In this document: positions 8,473 to 16,254 of the stretch, one piece after another
Position numbering within the stretch: the stretch's first letter is position 1
Layout: every line of letters starts with the position of its first letter
NCBI GenBank assembly: GCA_947455465.1
Contig: CANGNS010000006.1
Coordinates: forward strand, 62,001-126,000
Length of the DNA stretch: 64,000 nucleotides
Direction of reading: 5' to 3'
DNA from: Comamonadaceae bacterium
GTDB lineage: Bacteria > Pseudomonadota > Gammaproteobacteria > Burkholderiales > Burkholderiaceae_C
Position numbers and translations under genes: made by a program
Notes under the pieces: generated by a model
What the model saw: only the letters and a program-made list of their open reading frames with translations
The model's database searches: none
What the model was told of the DNA's origin: nothing

Positions 8473-8870
8473 GGGGGCGGGGTTGGTGTGCGGGCGTATC
8501 GGTAGGGTGGGCTTGGACCGTATTTTCGGCTATTTGCCAAAGGCTGCCTTGGCGGGTGGCGCGTGGAAACTGCCCATGGGCTGACCAATGCACAAATAAA
8601 TGTTATCAAAAACGTAATATTTAACGATGTTGAGGCTATAGTGCTCATGCCGAACCCGCTCGCGCATCCAATCGAGCAAGCCGGTGGACTTCAAGGAAGA
8701 GTACCGGGTTTCATGGCAAATTTATACCTGCTTAAAACTACAGTAAACGAATCTGTAAGCCAAGGCGCAAGCGGCTTGCAGCCATCTCATCTAAAAGATG
8801 TATCGACTGTGCCTGGATGTATCAACCGGGTTTTGCGGTCTACATTATGTTAGGCCCCGCAAACACACCT
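8473..8870. other. Gene-free stretch between trhO and the CoiA-like gene
   Basis: About 400 bases without a supportable gene. It is the left edge of an accessory island; base composition falls in 8590-8660 and 8710-8770. The short open frames in it have no recognisable similarity or ribosome-binding sites. A 5-bp stem (CATCT/AGATG near 8790-8802) is too weak to call. Confidence 0.5.
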
Positions 8871-9662
8871 ATGCTGACCGCCCTACGCCAATCCGATTCC
8901 GCAAAGGTGCTGGCACGTGCATCCGAGAAGTCCGAAGCACCGTTCCTCTGCCCTCGATGCTGGCGCGTACTGGTTCTGCGGAAGGGACAAATCAAGATCC
9001 ACCACTTCGCTCACAAACCACCCGTCACTTGTGCGCTCGGAAAGGGAGAGACGGAGCAGCACTTGAAGGCAAAGCTCGAAATCTTTGACGCGCTGCGCAA
9101 CGAGCCCAACATCTCCGACCTTGAACTCGAGAAGGACTTCGGAGTATCCGTAGCAGATATCTTTGCTCGGATATCTGGCGTACCAGTTGCCGTCGAGATT
9201 CAGAGAAGTGCGCTTTCCGTCAACGACATCATCACTAGAACCCGAAACTACCATCGGCTAGGAATTGCGGTCCTTTGGGCTGGACTGCCGAACTCTGACC
9301 TGGCCACGTCCAAGTACAGCCCAAGGGCCTGGGAAAAGTGGTGTCACGCTGCCTACTATGGGCGCGTCTATTTCTGGGAAAGTGGCCAGGTGTTCAAGGT
9401 GATTCACTTCGGTCCGTATCAGATTCATGTGGCCTCAAGTAGCTGGTTCGAGGATGGCGAGGAACGAAGCGCGGGAGGGTATGACCGGACATCCCGCAGG
9501 TGGCGCACACCACGTCCAGGTGTTCCCTGCCTACTCTCCAGCAGTTTTCGTACAAACCGCCGGGCTCCTTGGTCAGGGGGAACAGTCGCCATTCCAGAGT
9601 GCACTTTGTACCTAGACTTTACGCCAAAGTGGTGGAGCGGGGCCCGAGTTGAAGGAACCTGA
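8871..9662 (+). CDS. Competence protein CoiA-like family protein
   Basis: A 263-residue protein with the CoiA-like layout: an MLTALR opening, a CPRC zinc-knuckle-like pair, the KGQIKIHHFAHKPP block, a GETEQHLKAK helix, and then the core AVEIQRSALSVNDI, where E and Q of the ExQ element plus downstream basic residues resemble a PD-(D/E)XK nuclease fold. Distal RTPR and PKWW motifs are present. CoiA proteins promote recombination during transformation in Gram-positives; proteobacterial homologues are uncharacterised and often sit in mobile DNA. I prefer ATG 8871 because family members begin there; ATG 8847 or 8817 would lengthen it. The 3' end runs into a VOC-gene fragment, so the last ~8 residues may be acquired. 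Confidence 0.7.
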   Translation: MLTALRQSDSAKVLARASEKSEAPFLCPRCWRVLVLRKGQIKIHHFAHKPPVTCALGKGETEQHLKAKLEIFDALRNEPNISDLELEKDFGVSVADIFARISGVPVAVEIQRSALSVNDIITRTRNYHRLGIAVLWAGLPNSDLATSKYSPRAWEKWCHAAYYGRVYFWESGQVFKVIHFGPYQIHVASSSWFEDGEERSAGGYDRTSRRWRTPRPGVPCLLSSSFRTNRRAPWSGGTVAIPECTLYLDFTPKWWSGARVEGT

Positions 9663-9747
9663 GACAAAGCCATGGGGGCAAGTTGTCTCATATGTCCGTT
9701 GTCCTGATGGAACTTTGGTTGAAATTTGCTCGCCAGTAGGTGGGTAA
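9625..9747 (+). pseudogene. C-terminal fragment of a VOC (glyoxalase-like) family gene
   Basis: In the frame ending at TAA 9745-9747 the sequence reads LKEPETKPWGQ, VVSYVRCPDGTLVEICSPVGG, which is the C-terminal strand-turn-strand of a VOC superfamily protein (pWG...yvrcPDGtlvEi). Upstream, a segment reading AKVVERG in the adjacent frame looks like the preceding helix, so one base may have been lost near 9640-9646. The rest of the gene is absent; the piece overlaps the end of the CoiA-like gene in another frame. It marks a recombination junction rather than a working enzyme. Confidence 0.6.
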
Positions 9748-9771
9748 ATTGCGGCATAACAAGTCATTCCA

Positions 9772-9936
9772 ATGCCCGTCTCCGAAATGCGCGTGTACAT
9801 TGGCCCTGGCTATCGCGTGTATTTCTCGCGGCGTGCAGAGGTAGTCTATTTGATTCTCGTCGGCGGTGACAAGTCTTCGCAGAAGCGCGATATCGAGCGC
9901 GCCATTGAAATGGCGCGTGCTTTACACAAGGAGTGA
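9772..9936 (+). pseudogene. 5'-truncated RelE/HigB-type toxin gene (HI1419-like)
   Basis: The 54-codon remnant reads VSEMRVYIGPGYRVYFSRR, then VVYLILVGGDKSSQKRDIERA, the C-terminal half of the small toxin that precedes HI1420-type antitoxins. A full toxin is about 95-105 residues; the N-terminal ~45 residues before VSE are missing and are replaced by unrelated sequence next to the VOC fragment. The stop TGA 9934-9936 lies three bases before the antitoxin ATG, the normal toxin-first gene order. It is probably inactive. Confidence 0.7.
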
Positions 9937-9939
9937 ACC

Positions 9940-10227
9940 ATGGCTAAATTTTCCCCCTTCGACGCCGCCGACTACCTAGACGATGAGGAAACCATTGCGC
10001 ACTACATCACTGCTGCATTGGAAGATCCGAATCCTGATGTATTTCTAAGCACGGTGCGTGATGTGGCGCGTGCCCGAGGCATGGCGCAACTGGCCAAGGA
10101 TGCTGGGCTTGGTCGTGAGAGTCTTTACAAGGCGCTTACCCCAGGCGCCAAGCCTCGGTACGACACAATGCTGAAGCTACTTCATGCGCTCGGCGTGAAG
10201 CTCTCGGCTTCGCCCATTCATTCTTGA
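9940..10227 (+). CDS. HTH addiction-module antitoxin (HI1420-like)
   Basis: A 95-residue DNA-binding antitoxin. The N-terminus (FDAADYLDDEETIAHYI) and the central helix-turn-helix (AQLAKDAGLGRESLYKALTPG) followed by MLKLLHALGVKLS are characteristic of the HI1420 group, which is normally encoded just after its RelE-like toxin. Here the toxin gene is truncated, so this antitoxin is likely orphaned, perhaps still acting as an autoregulator or as an anti-addiction factor. AAGGAG at 9927-9932 is the ribosome-binding site. Confidence 0.85.
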   Translation: MAKFSPFDAADYLDDEETIAHYITAALEDPNPDVFLSTVRDVARARGMAQLAKDAGLGRESLYKALTPGAKPRYDTMLKLLHALGVKLSASPIHS

Positions 10228-10234
10228 GCGGGCA

Positions 10235-10489
10235 TCAAGTCGGCACGCTATCCCTGCTGGCGTAGAGCGCCCCGAAGTCGTTTTCGTCGAAAACGTGTTC
10301 AACCACAGAGTAAGGCGGGCCATTCCAGTTGCGCGGATCGCCCTCCAGCTTGATTGCGCAGATGGTACGCGTGCCAACGTCGGTGCAGCGCCAGCACCCG
10401 GTTTCTGTCCAAAATTCACGGCCTATGGTGAAGTCAGCGTGTTCCAGCAAGACCGTGCCGGGGTCAATGAGGGGAACTTCGCGGGGCAT
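10235..10489 (-). CDS. Small conserved hypothetical protein
   Basis: An 84-residue protein of unknown function, rich in Trp, Cys and Asp. The central CWRCTDVGTRTICAIKL segment and the NGPPYSVVEHVFDENDF segment resemble a short conserved hypothetical family I recall from proteobacterial accessory regions. The reality of the gene is supported by AAGGAG seven bases before ATG 10489 on the minus strand. It is convergent with the antitoxin gene. No signal peptide or membrane segment is visible. It is a plausible cargo gene of the island. Confidence 0.6.
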   Translation of the reverse strand: MPREVPLIDPGTVLLEHADFTIGREFWTETGCWRCTDVGTRTICAIKLEGDPRNWNGPPYSVVEHVFDENDFGALYASRDSVPT

Positions 10490-10631
10490 AGGGTCACTCC
10501 TTCAGTGGTAATCGACGATCTCACCTTGGCGGGCGCACTCCCCCGGCGGCTCGGTTTTTGCTCCATATTGCAGACTTGTCCTAAAGAATATATTATCTGG
10601 TTATTGAGCTTTATTTGTTTAAATAACTTTA

Positions 10632-10678
10632 TATAATTCAATTACTTAAGTAAATTCAAGTAGAGGGATCAATGATCC
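10632..10678 (+). promoter_or_regulatory. AT-rich promoter/operator candidate of the AbiE-like operon
   Basis: A TATAAT -10 hexamer lies at 10632-10637 in very AT-rich DNA, with no good -35 at standard spacing. Downstream are a perfect 12-bp palindrome TTACTTAAGTAA (10642-10653) and a perfect inverted repeat GGATC-AAT-GATCC (10666-10678), both before ATG 10691. Characterised AbiEi antitoxins repress their operon by binding inverted repeats near the promoter, so these are natural operator candidates; binding is inferred. Confidence 0.4.
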
Positions 10679-10690
10679 GAAAATGCCCTT

Positions 10691-11092
10691 ATGAATATAA
10701 CCAGCCGCATCAGACGCTCCATTCGTAACCGTTCCGACCTCGTGTTTCGGCCTGCCGACTTTCAGCCATTTGGCAGCGAAGCATCGGTAAAGCGCGCGCT
10801 AAAGGAACTCACGGACATTGGCGTGTTGGTGCGACTAGGCGTGGGCCTCTATGCCAAGGCCAAGCCCAGCATAATTTCCGGAAAACCCATTCCGATCCAG
10901 CCTCTTGAAGTACTCGGCCCGCAGGCGTTGACCAAACTCAGCGTTCGCCTAACGGAGTCGTTCCAAACCGCTGAGTACAACGCGGGCAGAAGTACGCAGG
11001 TACCGACAGGTATCGTTGTCAACATTGGTAAGCAAAGAATCAGCCGAAAAATCGGCTTCAATGGTAAGTTCATCAAATATGAACACGAATGA
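10691..11092 (+). CDS. AbiEi-like antitoxin / DUF6088 transcriptional regulator
   Basis: A 133-residue basic protein beginning with a winged-helix region (IRRSIRNRSDLVFRPADFQPFGSEASVKR in two runs), then the GVLVRLGVGLYAKAK wing and a C-terminal region. This matches DUF6088/AbiEi-type proteins, the antitoxin and autorepressor half of type IV toxin-antitoxin systems. The stop overlaps the next gene's start by ATGA at 11089-11092, the usual arrangement of the pair. Base composition is lower in GC than flanking housekeeping genes. No strong Shine-Dalgarno precedes the ATG; AGAGGG at 10662-10667 is distant. Confidence 0.75.
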   Translation: MNITSRIRRSIRNRSDLVFRPADFQPFGSEASVKRALKELTDIGVLVRLGVGLYAKAKPSIISGKPIPIQPLEVLGPQALTKLSVRLTESFQTAEYNAGRSTQVPTGIVVNIGKQRISRKIGFNGKFIKYEHE

Positions 11093-12057
11093 GAACGCTA
11101 TCCGCTGAGCGCCGAGAACTCATAGAAGCATTGCTTGCCGAGGCAGACATGGGCGGCGTTACCGCAGGCCTGCTTGAAAAAGACGAGCACCTGACTGCCG
11201 CATTGCAGGCGGTTTTTAATCTCAAGTTCGAATATGTTTCCTTGGTTTTTTGCGGCGGAACCAGTCTTTCAAAAGCACATGGGCTCATTGAGCGTATGTC
11301 CGAAGATGCTGACATCAAAATTGTGCTGTCGACGGATGCTGCGCACTGGACTCAGAATAAATTGCGGCGCTACCTTGGCGATGAAGTTATAGGACGAGTC
11401 ATCCAAGCACTTGAACTTATTGGCTTAGTGGAAGATGAAGAGTTTCGGCGTTCATTGAATAACAATCGATATAACCATAGTCAGTGGGTATACCAACGCG
11501 CATATGACGGCCTTGCGGCTTTGCGACCCAATTTGCAGTTGGAGTTGACGGCGCGCAAGCCAGTTAGACCGACAGAAATTGCGCAACTCGGAACCTTGAC
11601 CGACAAATTTGCAGGGCGTAGTGGGACTACATTCACAGCACCCGTTATCTCCGTTGCAGAAACATTGGCGGAAAAGGTTTTATCTTTTTTGAGACGTTTT
11701 GCGCAACATCTGTCTGGTCGAATGCAACAACAATGGGATACAGCACTGGTGCGTCATATTTACGATGTCCATTGCATCGTCTTGAAAAAACCAGAAGTTT
11801 TGGACGATTCTGTTTCCGCTTTTGTTGCCTTAACGGCTGCTGACGTAGACGAGTTTGGCTATCAAGACGCAGCTTTCGCAACGGACCCTAAAACCGTTTT
11901 AAGCACAGCACTCAATCAAATAGGTAACGATAAGCAAACACGTCGTGAATACCATGAGGTGCTACTGCCATTGGTCTACGGCGAAGAGAAGTTTTCCTTT
12001 GAAGAGGCGTGGAGCAGCTTTGGCGCCATAGCCAAGCGACATGTCAATGCGCTTTAG
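11089..12057 (+). CDS. AbiEii-family nucleotidyltransferase toxin
   Basis: A 322-residue nucleotidyltransferase of the AbiEii/AbiGii family. Motif I is CGGTSLSKAHGLI (about residues 57-69) followed by the acidic pair in MSEDADIKI; ETLAEKVLSFLRR (about 190-202) supplies the motif III lysine, and RHIYDVH (about 219-225) the motif IV aspartate. AbiEii toxins transfer nucleotides to a substrate, in mycobacterial relatives to tRNA, and cause growth arrest or phage abortive infection. All four motifs look intact, so the system may be active. Translation is coupled to the antitoxin gene by ATGA. Toxin identity is well supported, the target is not. Confidence 0.85.
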   Translation: MRTLSAERRELIEALLAEADMGGVTAGLLEKDEHLTAALQAVFNLKFEYVSLVFCGGTSLSKAHGLIERMSEDADIKIVLSTDAAHWTQNKLRRYLGDEVIGRVIQALELIGLVEDEEFRRSLNNNRYNHSQWVYQRAYDGLAALRPNLQLELTARKPVRPTEIAQLGTLTDKFAGRSGTTFTAPVISVAETLAEKVLSFLRRFAQHLSGRMQQQWDTALVRHIYDVHCIVLKKPEVLDDSVSAFVALTAADVDEFGYQDAAFATDPKTVLSTALNQIGNDKQTRREYHEVLLPLVYGEEKFSFEEAWSSFGAIAKRHVNAL

Positions 12058-12214
12058 ATGAGTGTGCATTCATGTAATGAAGTGCTTGATAACTTCCTTT
12101 GGCTAGGATGCGGACATTTTTGGGTTCTTTAAATCGCAAGCGCGTTGCAGCTTGACTTTGAAGCTAGCGCACATTACCGTTGAACCAAGCTGCAAACATA
12201 ATAGGAGTAATTCG

Positions 12215-12679
12215 ATGAGCCATTCCATACGCACCTGCCTATGGTTCCGCGACGGTCGCGGGCGTGAGGCCGCAGAGTTTTATTGTTCTCTGATCCCGGG
12301 GAGCCGGGTCGAGGCGACTTTCGATATTTCCGGAGATGGCGCTTCCTGGTTAATTGACTTCACGCTGGGCGGAGTGCCTTATCAGATACTCGATGCCGGG
12401 CCGATGTTCACCCTGACCGAGGCCGCCTCGATTTCGGTCGAGACGGACGATCAGGCCGAGACCGACAGGCTTTGGACAGCGCTCACCACGAATGGTGGCG
12501 AGGAAAGTCACTGCGGCTGGCTCAAAGATCGCTATGGGGTGTCATGGCAGGTTTTCCCCAAGCGCTTAACAGAACTAACCTTGCATGCCGACCGGAGTGT
12601 CTCTGCCAAGGCGTTCGCAGCGATGATGAAGCAAAAAAAGATCGAGATAGCCGACATCGAAGCGGCGGTGCGTGCCTAG
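12215..12679 (+). CDS. VOC family protein, PhnB/3-demethylubiquinone methyltransferase-like
   Basis: A 154-residue VOC-superfamily protein of the group often annotated '3-demethylubiquinone-9 3-methyltransferase domain' (PhnB-like). The opening IRTCLWFRDGRGREAAEFYCS, the FTLGGVPYQILDAGP stretch and the C-terminal GWLKDRYGVSWQVFP are family hallmarks. The enzymatic function of these proteins is unproven; the methyltransferase label is historical. ATG 12215 is chosen because TAGGAG lies at 12202-12207. Its stop overlaps the convergent DMT gene stop in a shared CTAG. Confidence 0.85.
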   Translation: MSHSIRTCLWFRDGRGREAAEFYCSLIPGSRVEATFDISGDGASWLIDFTLGGVPYQILDAGPMFTLTEAASISVETDDQAETDRLWTALTTNGGEESHCGWLKDRYGVSWQVFPKRLTELTLHADRSVSAKAFAAMMKQKKIEIADIEAAVRA

Positions 12680-13551
12680 CGGCGCAGCAAAGCCAGCGGG
12701 TTGACGTTGGACACCAGCAGGCAAGCCAGCACAATCAGGCCGCCACCCACGGCCATCGCCAGGCTGGTGGCTTCGCCCAGCAGCAGCACCGACCACAACA
12801 CGCCAAAGCCGGTGCTCAAAAAATTGGCCGTCATCGAGGCCATAGGCGGCACGTGCTGCATGATGCGCATAAACATCCAGTACGCCAGCCCGGACGTCGC
12901 GATGCCCAGCACAGCTACTGCGCCCAGCGCGCTGGGTGTGAAATGGGCGTTCGGCAAATCGTAGATTGCGCCGGGCAGCAGGAGCACCACGGCGGCGGCG
13001 TGCATGCCAGCGGTGATCGCCAGCGGCTCCATGCGCGAGGTGGCGCGCTTTAAAAACGGCGTTGCAATGCCCGAAAGCGCTGCTGCAGCAACGCACACCA
13101 GGGCCGAGAGCATCAGCGTCGTGCTGGGGTGCACCGGCCCCAGGCGTACCACCAAAGCGGCGCCCAGTAGGCCCAAAAAACAGCCGGCCAGCTTGCCGCG
13201 CGTGAGCGCCTCTTCTTTCAAAAATGCCGAGGCAAAGGCGCCAAACAACACCGCCGTGACCGACAGCAGCGCGCCGTAGCCGCCGGGCAAGTTCAGCGCC
13301 GCCTGCGAATACAAGGCGTGTGGCCCGGCAACGGCCAAAAAGCCGATCAGCATCAGCTCGCGCCAATGTTCCAGCGGCCAGCGGTGTTTGAGCAGGCGCA
13401 TGATCAGCGCCAGCACCACCGTGCCCATGGTCATGCGCAGCCAGGGTGAAAGATTGGGCCCCAACTGCGGCGCCGCAATGCGGGTAAGGATGAAGGACGC
13501 CCCCCACAAAGCCGACAAGCACACCAGCTGCAAAAAATACTTGCTTTGCAT
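12676..13551 (-). CDS. DMT/EamA family permease
   Basis: A 291-residue membrane protein with ten predicted hydrophobic segments and two EamA repeats (SALWGASFILTRIAAP at the start; GLAYWMFMRIMQHVPP in the second half). DMT proteins export metabolites or drugs; the substrate is unknown. It is the last gene of a long minus-strand run and follows trpS by 25 bases, so read-through from trpS is possible. Confidence 0.85.
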   Translation of the reverse strand: MQSKYFLQLVCLSALWGASFILTRIAAPQLGPNLSPWLRMTMGTVVLALIMRLLKHRWPLEHWRELMLIGFLAVAGPHALYSQAALNLPGGYGALLSVTAVLFGAFASAFLKEEALTRGKLAGCFLGLLGAALVVRLGPVHPSTTLMLSALVCVAAAALSGIATPFLKRATSRMEPLAITAGMHAAAVVLLLPGAIYDLPNAHFTPSALGAVAVLGIATSGLAYWMFMRIMQHVPPMASMTANFLSTGFGVLWSVLLLGEATSLAMAVGGGLIVLACLLVSNVNPLALLRR

Positions 13552-13576
13552 GGTGCGTGGCGGCTCGCCCGGCGCT

Positions 13577-14872
13577 TTAGGCCGAGGCGGCGCGCAGGTT
13601 GTCTAAGGCAGCGTCGATATCGGCCGCGCTGGCGCTACCCGCTTGTAAATGCGCTGCGTGCGCGCCCAAGGCGGCGCTGCCTTCGGTCTTGAGCTGGGCC
13701 ATGAGCTGCGCGGCGGATTTGGGGTTGTCAAAACCAGTGCTTTGCAGCAGCAACTGGCCTTTGGCGTCCACCAGTTTGAAGTAAAACTTGCCGTCGTTCT
13801 CGCGGTATTGCTTGAAGCTGGCCACGGCGGCTTTAGCCGCTTTGCCGCTTTCGGCGAGCATGGTAGCTGACAAGGGGCGCAGCCCCACGGCCTGGCGCAG
13901 GCGGGCCATAAACGGGGTGGCTAGCGCGCGCGCCTTGACGGCGCCTTGCAAAAGCAGCGCCTCGACTTGCTGGGGGTTGGCCATCAGCGCCTCGTAGCGC
14001 GCGCGCATGGGGGCGATTTCGCGGTCAATGCGTGCGTGCAGTTTTTCTTTGGCGGCGGCCCAGCTGATGCCCTGGGCAAACTCTTGGGCAAAAGCAGCGG
14101 TTTCTTCGGCGCTGGCAAAGGCCTGGTAAATCTGGAACAGGGCCGAGCCTTCGGTGTCCTTGGGCTCGCCCGGCGCGCGCGAGTCGGTTTTCATGCTGGC
14201 AATCAGCTTTTGCAGCTGCGCGCTCGAGGCAAACATGGGGATGTGGTTGTCGTAGCTTTTGCTCATTTTGCGGCCGTCTAGGCCCGGCAAGAGCGCCACC
14301 GATTCTTCAATGGCGGCCTGCGGCAGCACAAAGTGCTCGCCGTAGCGGTGGTTAAAGCTGTTGGCCATGTCGCGCGCCATCTCGATGTGCTGCACCTGGT
14401 CGCGCCCCACAGGCACGTGCTGGGCGTTGAACATCAAGATGTCGGCGCCCATCAGCACGGGGTACATAAACAGGCCGGCGCTCACGTCCGCATCCGGGTC
14501 CTGGCCGGCGGCGGTGTTTTTGTCCACCGAGGCTTTGTAGGCGTGGGCGCGGTTGAGCACGCCTTTGCCGGTCACGCAGGTCAAAAACCAAGTGAGTTCG
14601 GGGATTTCGGGCACGTCGGACTGGCGGTAAAACACGACCCGCTCCGGGTCCAGGCCCGCGGCCAGCCAGCTGGCGGCAATCTCCAGGGTGGAGCGTTGGA
14701 TACGCTCTGGCTCGTCAATTTTGATGAGCGCGTGGTAGTCGGCCAAAAAGTAATAGCTCTCTACATCGGCGCGCAAACTCGCTTGCACGGCCGGGCGGAT
14801 GGAGCCCACGTAATTGCCCAAATGGGGCGTGCCCGAGGTGGTGATGCCGGTGAGGTAACGTTCAGTGCGCAT
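13577..14872 (-). CDS. trpS: Tryptophanyl-tRNA synthetase
   Basis: A 431-residue class Ic aminoacyl-tRNA synthetase charging tRNA-Trp. The HIGH-type motif is TPHLGNYVG (~16-24), and the KMSKS loop is present as DGRKMSKSYDN near residue 200. The protein is about 100 residues longer than E. coli TrpS, with a C-terminal extension rich in Ala/Lys; this longer form is normal in betaproteobacteria. The M50 protease gene lies 33 bases upstream. ATG 14872 gives the expected RYLTGITTSG start. Confidence 0.95.
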   Translation of the reverse strand: MRTERYLTGITTSGTPHLGNYVGSIRPAVQASLRADVESYYFLADYHALIKIDEPERIQRSTLEIAASWLAAGLDPERVVFYRQSDVPEIPELTWFLTCVTGKGVLNRAHAYKASVDKNTAAGQDPDADVSAGLFMYPVLMGADILMFNAQHVPVGRDQVQHIEMARDMANSFNHRYGEHFVLPQAAIEESVALLPGLDGRKMSKSYDNHIPMFASSAQLQKLIASMKTDSRAPGEPKDTEGSALFQIYQAFASAEETAAFAQEFAQGISWAAAKEKLHARIDREIAPMRARYEALMANPQQVEALLLQGAVKARALATPFMARLRQAVGLRPLSATMLAESGKAAKAAVASFKQYRENDGKFYFKLVDAKGQLLLQSTGFDNPKSAAQLMAQLKTEGSAALGAHAAHLQAGSASAADIDAALDNLRAASA

Positions 14873-14905
14873 AGGTATGAGAAAGCGTCCAACAAAAAAA
14901 GGTTT

Positions 14906-15592
14906 TCAGGCGCCGCCCGCGCCCGACTGCAGCAACAGGCGCAAGGGGCTGAGCAGCGCGTCCAGGGCGTCAAAGCTCAGGCCCATAAGCGGCAGCATCC
15001 AAAAAGTGTTGATGATCTTGGTCAGCACCAAAGCCATCACGATAAAAAAGCCCCAGGGCTCTACCCGTGCCAGCCAGTAGGCCTGGCGGTAGGGCAGAAG
15101 GCCCACCAAAATGCGCCCGCCATCCAAGGGCGGCAGCGGAAAGAGGTTGAACACACACATCACCACATTGGTCAGCACGCCGCCTTGGCACATTTTGATG
15201 AAAAAAGGCTCGCTCACCTCGCCCGCTTGCAGCAGGTACAGGGCCGCGCCCCAGACCAGGGCCTGCGCAAAATTGATGGCCGGGCCGGCCAGCGCCACCC
15301 AGACCATATCGCGCTTGGGGTGGCGCAAACGCGCAAAATTGACCGGCACCGGTTTGGCATAGCCAAATAAAAACGCCCCCGAGGTGCTGAAGTACAGCAA
15401 AAGCGGCAGCACGATGGTGCCCATAGGGTCGATATGGCGCATCGGGTTGAGCGAGACGCGGCCCAGCGCCCAGGCCGTGGTATCGCCGAAGTACAGCGCC
15501 GCATAGCCATGCGCCGCCTCGTGCAGCGTGATCGAAAAAATCACCGGCAAGGCGTAAATGCTGACGGTTTGGATGAGATGGGCAATGTCCAC
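14906..15592 (-). CDS. Site-2 protease (M50) family membrane metalloprotease
   Basis: A 228-residue polytopic membrane protein with the zinc motif HEAAH at 24-28 in the first membrane segment and the second active-site motif NLFPLPPLDGGR in a later one. These are the S2P/M50 hallmarks of the short, PDZ-lacking subfamily found next to trpS and sua5-like genes in many betaproteobacteria. Substrate is unknown; related proteases cleave membrane-bound regulators. The start is GTG 15592, as no ATG fits before HEAAH. Confidence 0.85.
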   Translation of the reverse strand: MDIAHLIQTVSIYALPVIFSITLHEAAHGYAALYFGDTTAWALGRVSLNPMRHIDPMGTIVLPLLLYFSTSGAFLFGYAKPVPVNFARLRHPKRDMVWVALAGPAINFAQALVWGAALYLLQAGEVSEPFFIKMCQGGVLTNVVMCVFNLFPLPPLDGGRILVGLLPYRQAYWLARVEPWGFFIVMALVLTKIINTFWMLPLMGLSFDALDALLSPLRLLLQSGAGGA

Positions 15593-15622
15593 AGCGTGCT
15601 TTCTAGGCGGGCTGGCGCACCG

Positions 15623-16246
15623 CTACAGGCCCAGGCGGGCCGGATCGCCAGCGCCTTGGCGGATGATCTCGGGCTCGGCGCCGCTCAGGTCCACCACGGT
15701 GGTGGGCTGCAGGGCGCAGGCGCCCGCGTCGATAACGGCGGCCACCTGGTGCTCAAAACGCGCGCGGATATCGGCCGCGTCATTGAGCGCCTCGGTCTCG
15801 CCTGGCGGTATCAAGGTGGTGGCCAGCAGCGGGGCGCCATGCATTTCCAAAAGCGCTTGCAGGCACACATGGGCGGGCAGGCGCAGGCCGATGGTTTTGC
15901 GCGAAGGGTGGCTCAGGCGGCGCGGCACCTCTTTGCTGGCTTCCAAAATAAAGGTAAACGGGCCGGGCGTGGCCGACTTGAGCAGCCGAAACTGGCGGTT
16001 GTCCACGCGCGCATAGTTGGCCAGCTCGCTCAGGTCGCGGCACAAAAGCGTCAGGTGGTGTTTGTCGCCCACACCGCGCAGCTGGCGCAGGCGGTCGGCA
16101 GCGGCTTTGTCGTCCAGGTGGCAGACCAGCGCGTAGCTCGAATCGGTGGGCACGGCCAGCACGCCGCCTTTTTCGAGCAGCGCCACGGCTTGTTTGAGCA
16201 GGCGACCTTGCGGGTTGTCCGGGTGGACATCAAAAAACTGGGCCAT
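15623..16246 (-). CDS. Sua5/YciO/YrdC-family L-threonylcarbamoyladenylate synthase-like protein
   Basis: A 207-residue YrdC-fold protein: the ALLEKGGVLAVPTDSSYAL opening, the KHHLTLLCRDLSELA segment and the TPGPFTFILEASKEVPRR block with the basic RNA/ATP-binding patch. The family makes threonylcarbamoyl-AMP for the t6A37 modification of tRNA. The SSYAL and RKTIGLRLP variants point to the YciO subgroup, whose contribution to t6A is weaker or disputed. It lies 8 bases after the PHP gene in the same direction. Confidence 0.85.
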   Translation of the reverse strand: MAQFFDVHPDNPQGRLLKQAVALLEKGGVLAVPTDSSYALVCHLDDKAAADRLRQLRGVGDKHHLTLLCRDLSELANYARVDNRQFRLLKSATPGPFTFILEASKEVPRRLSHPSRKTIGLRLPAHVCLQALLEMHGAPLLATTLIPPGETEALNDAADIRARFEHQVAAVIDAGACALQPTTVVDLSGAEPEIIRQGAGDPARLGL

Positions 16247-16254
16247 GGCGCGCT

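Noticed and set aside
12575-13522. A 315-codon frame parallel to the DMT gene on the same strand
   Set aside because: Alternative frame of the DMT gene; composition unlike a membrane protein and no motif.
14333-15370. A 345-codon plus-strand frame across trpS and the M50 protease gene
   Set aside because: Antisense to two well-supported genes; no domain seen.
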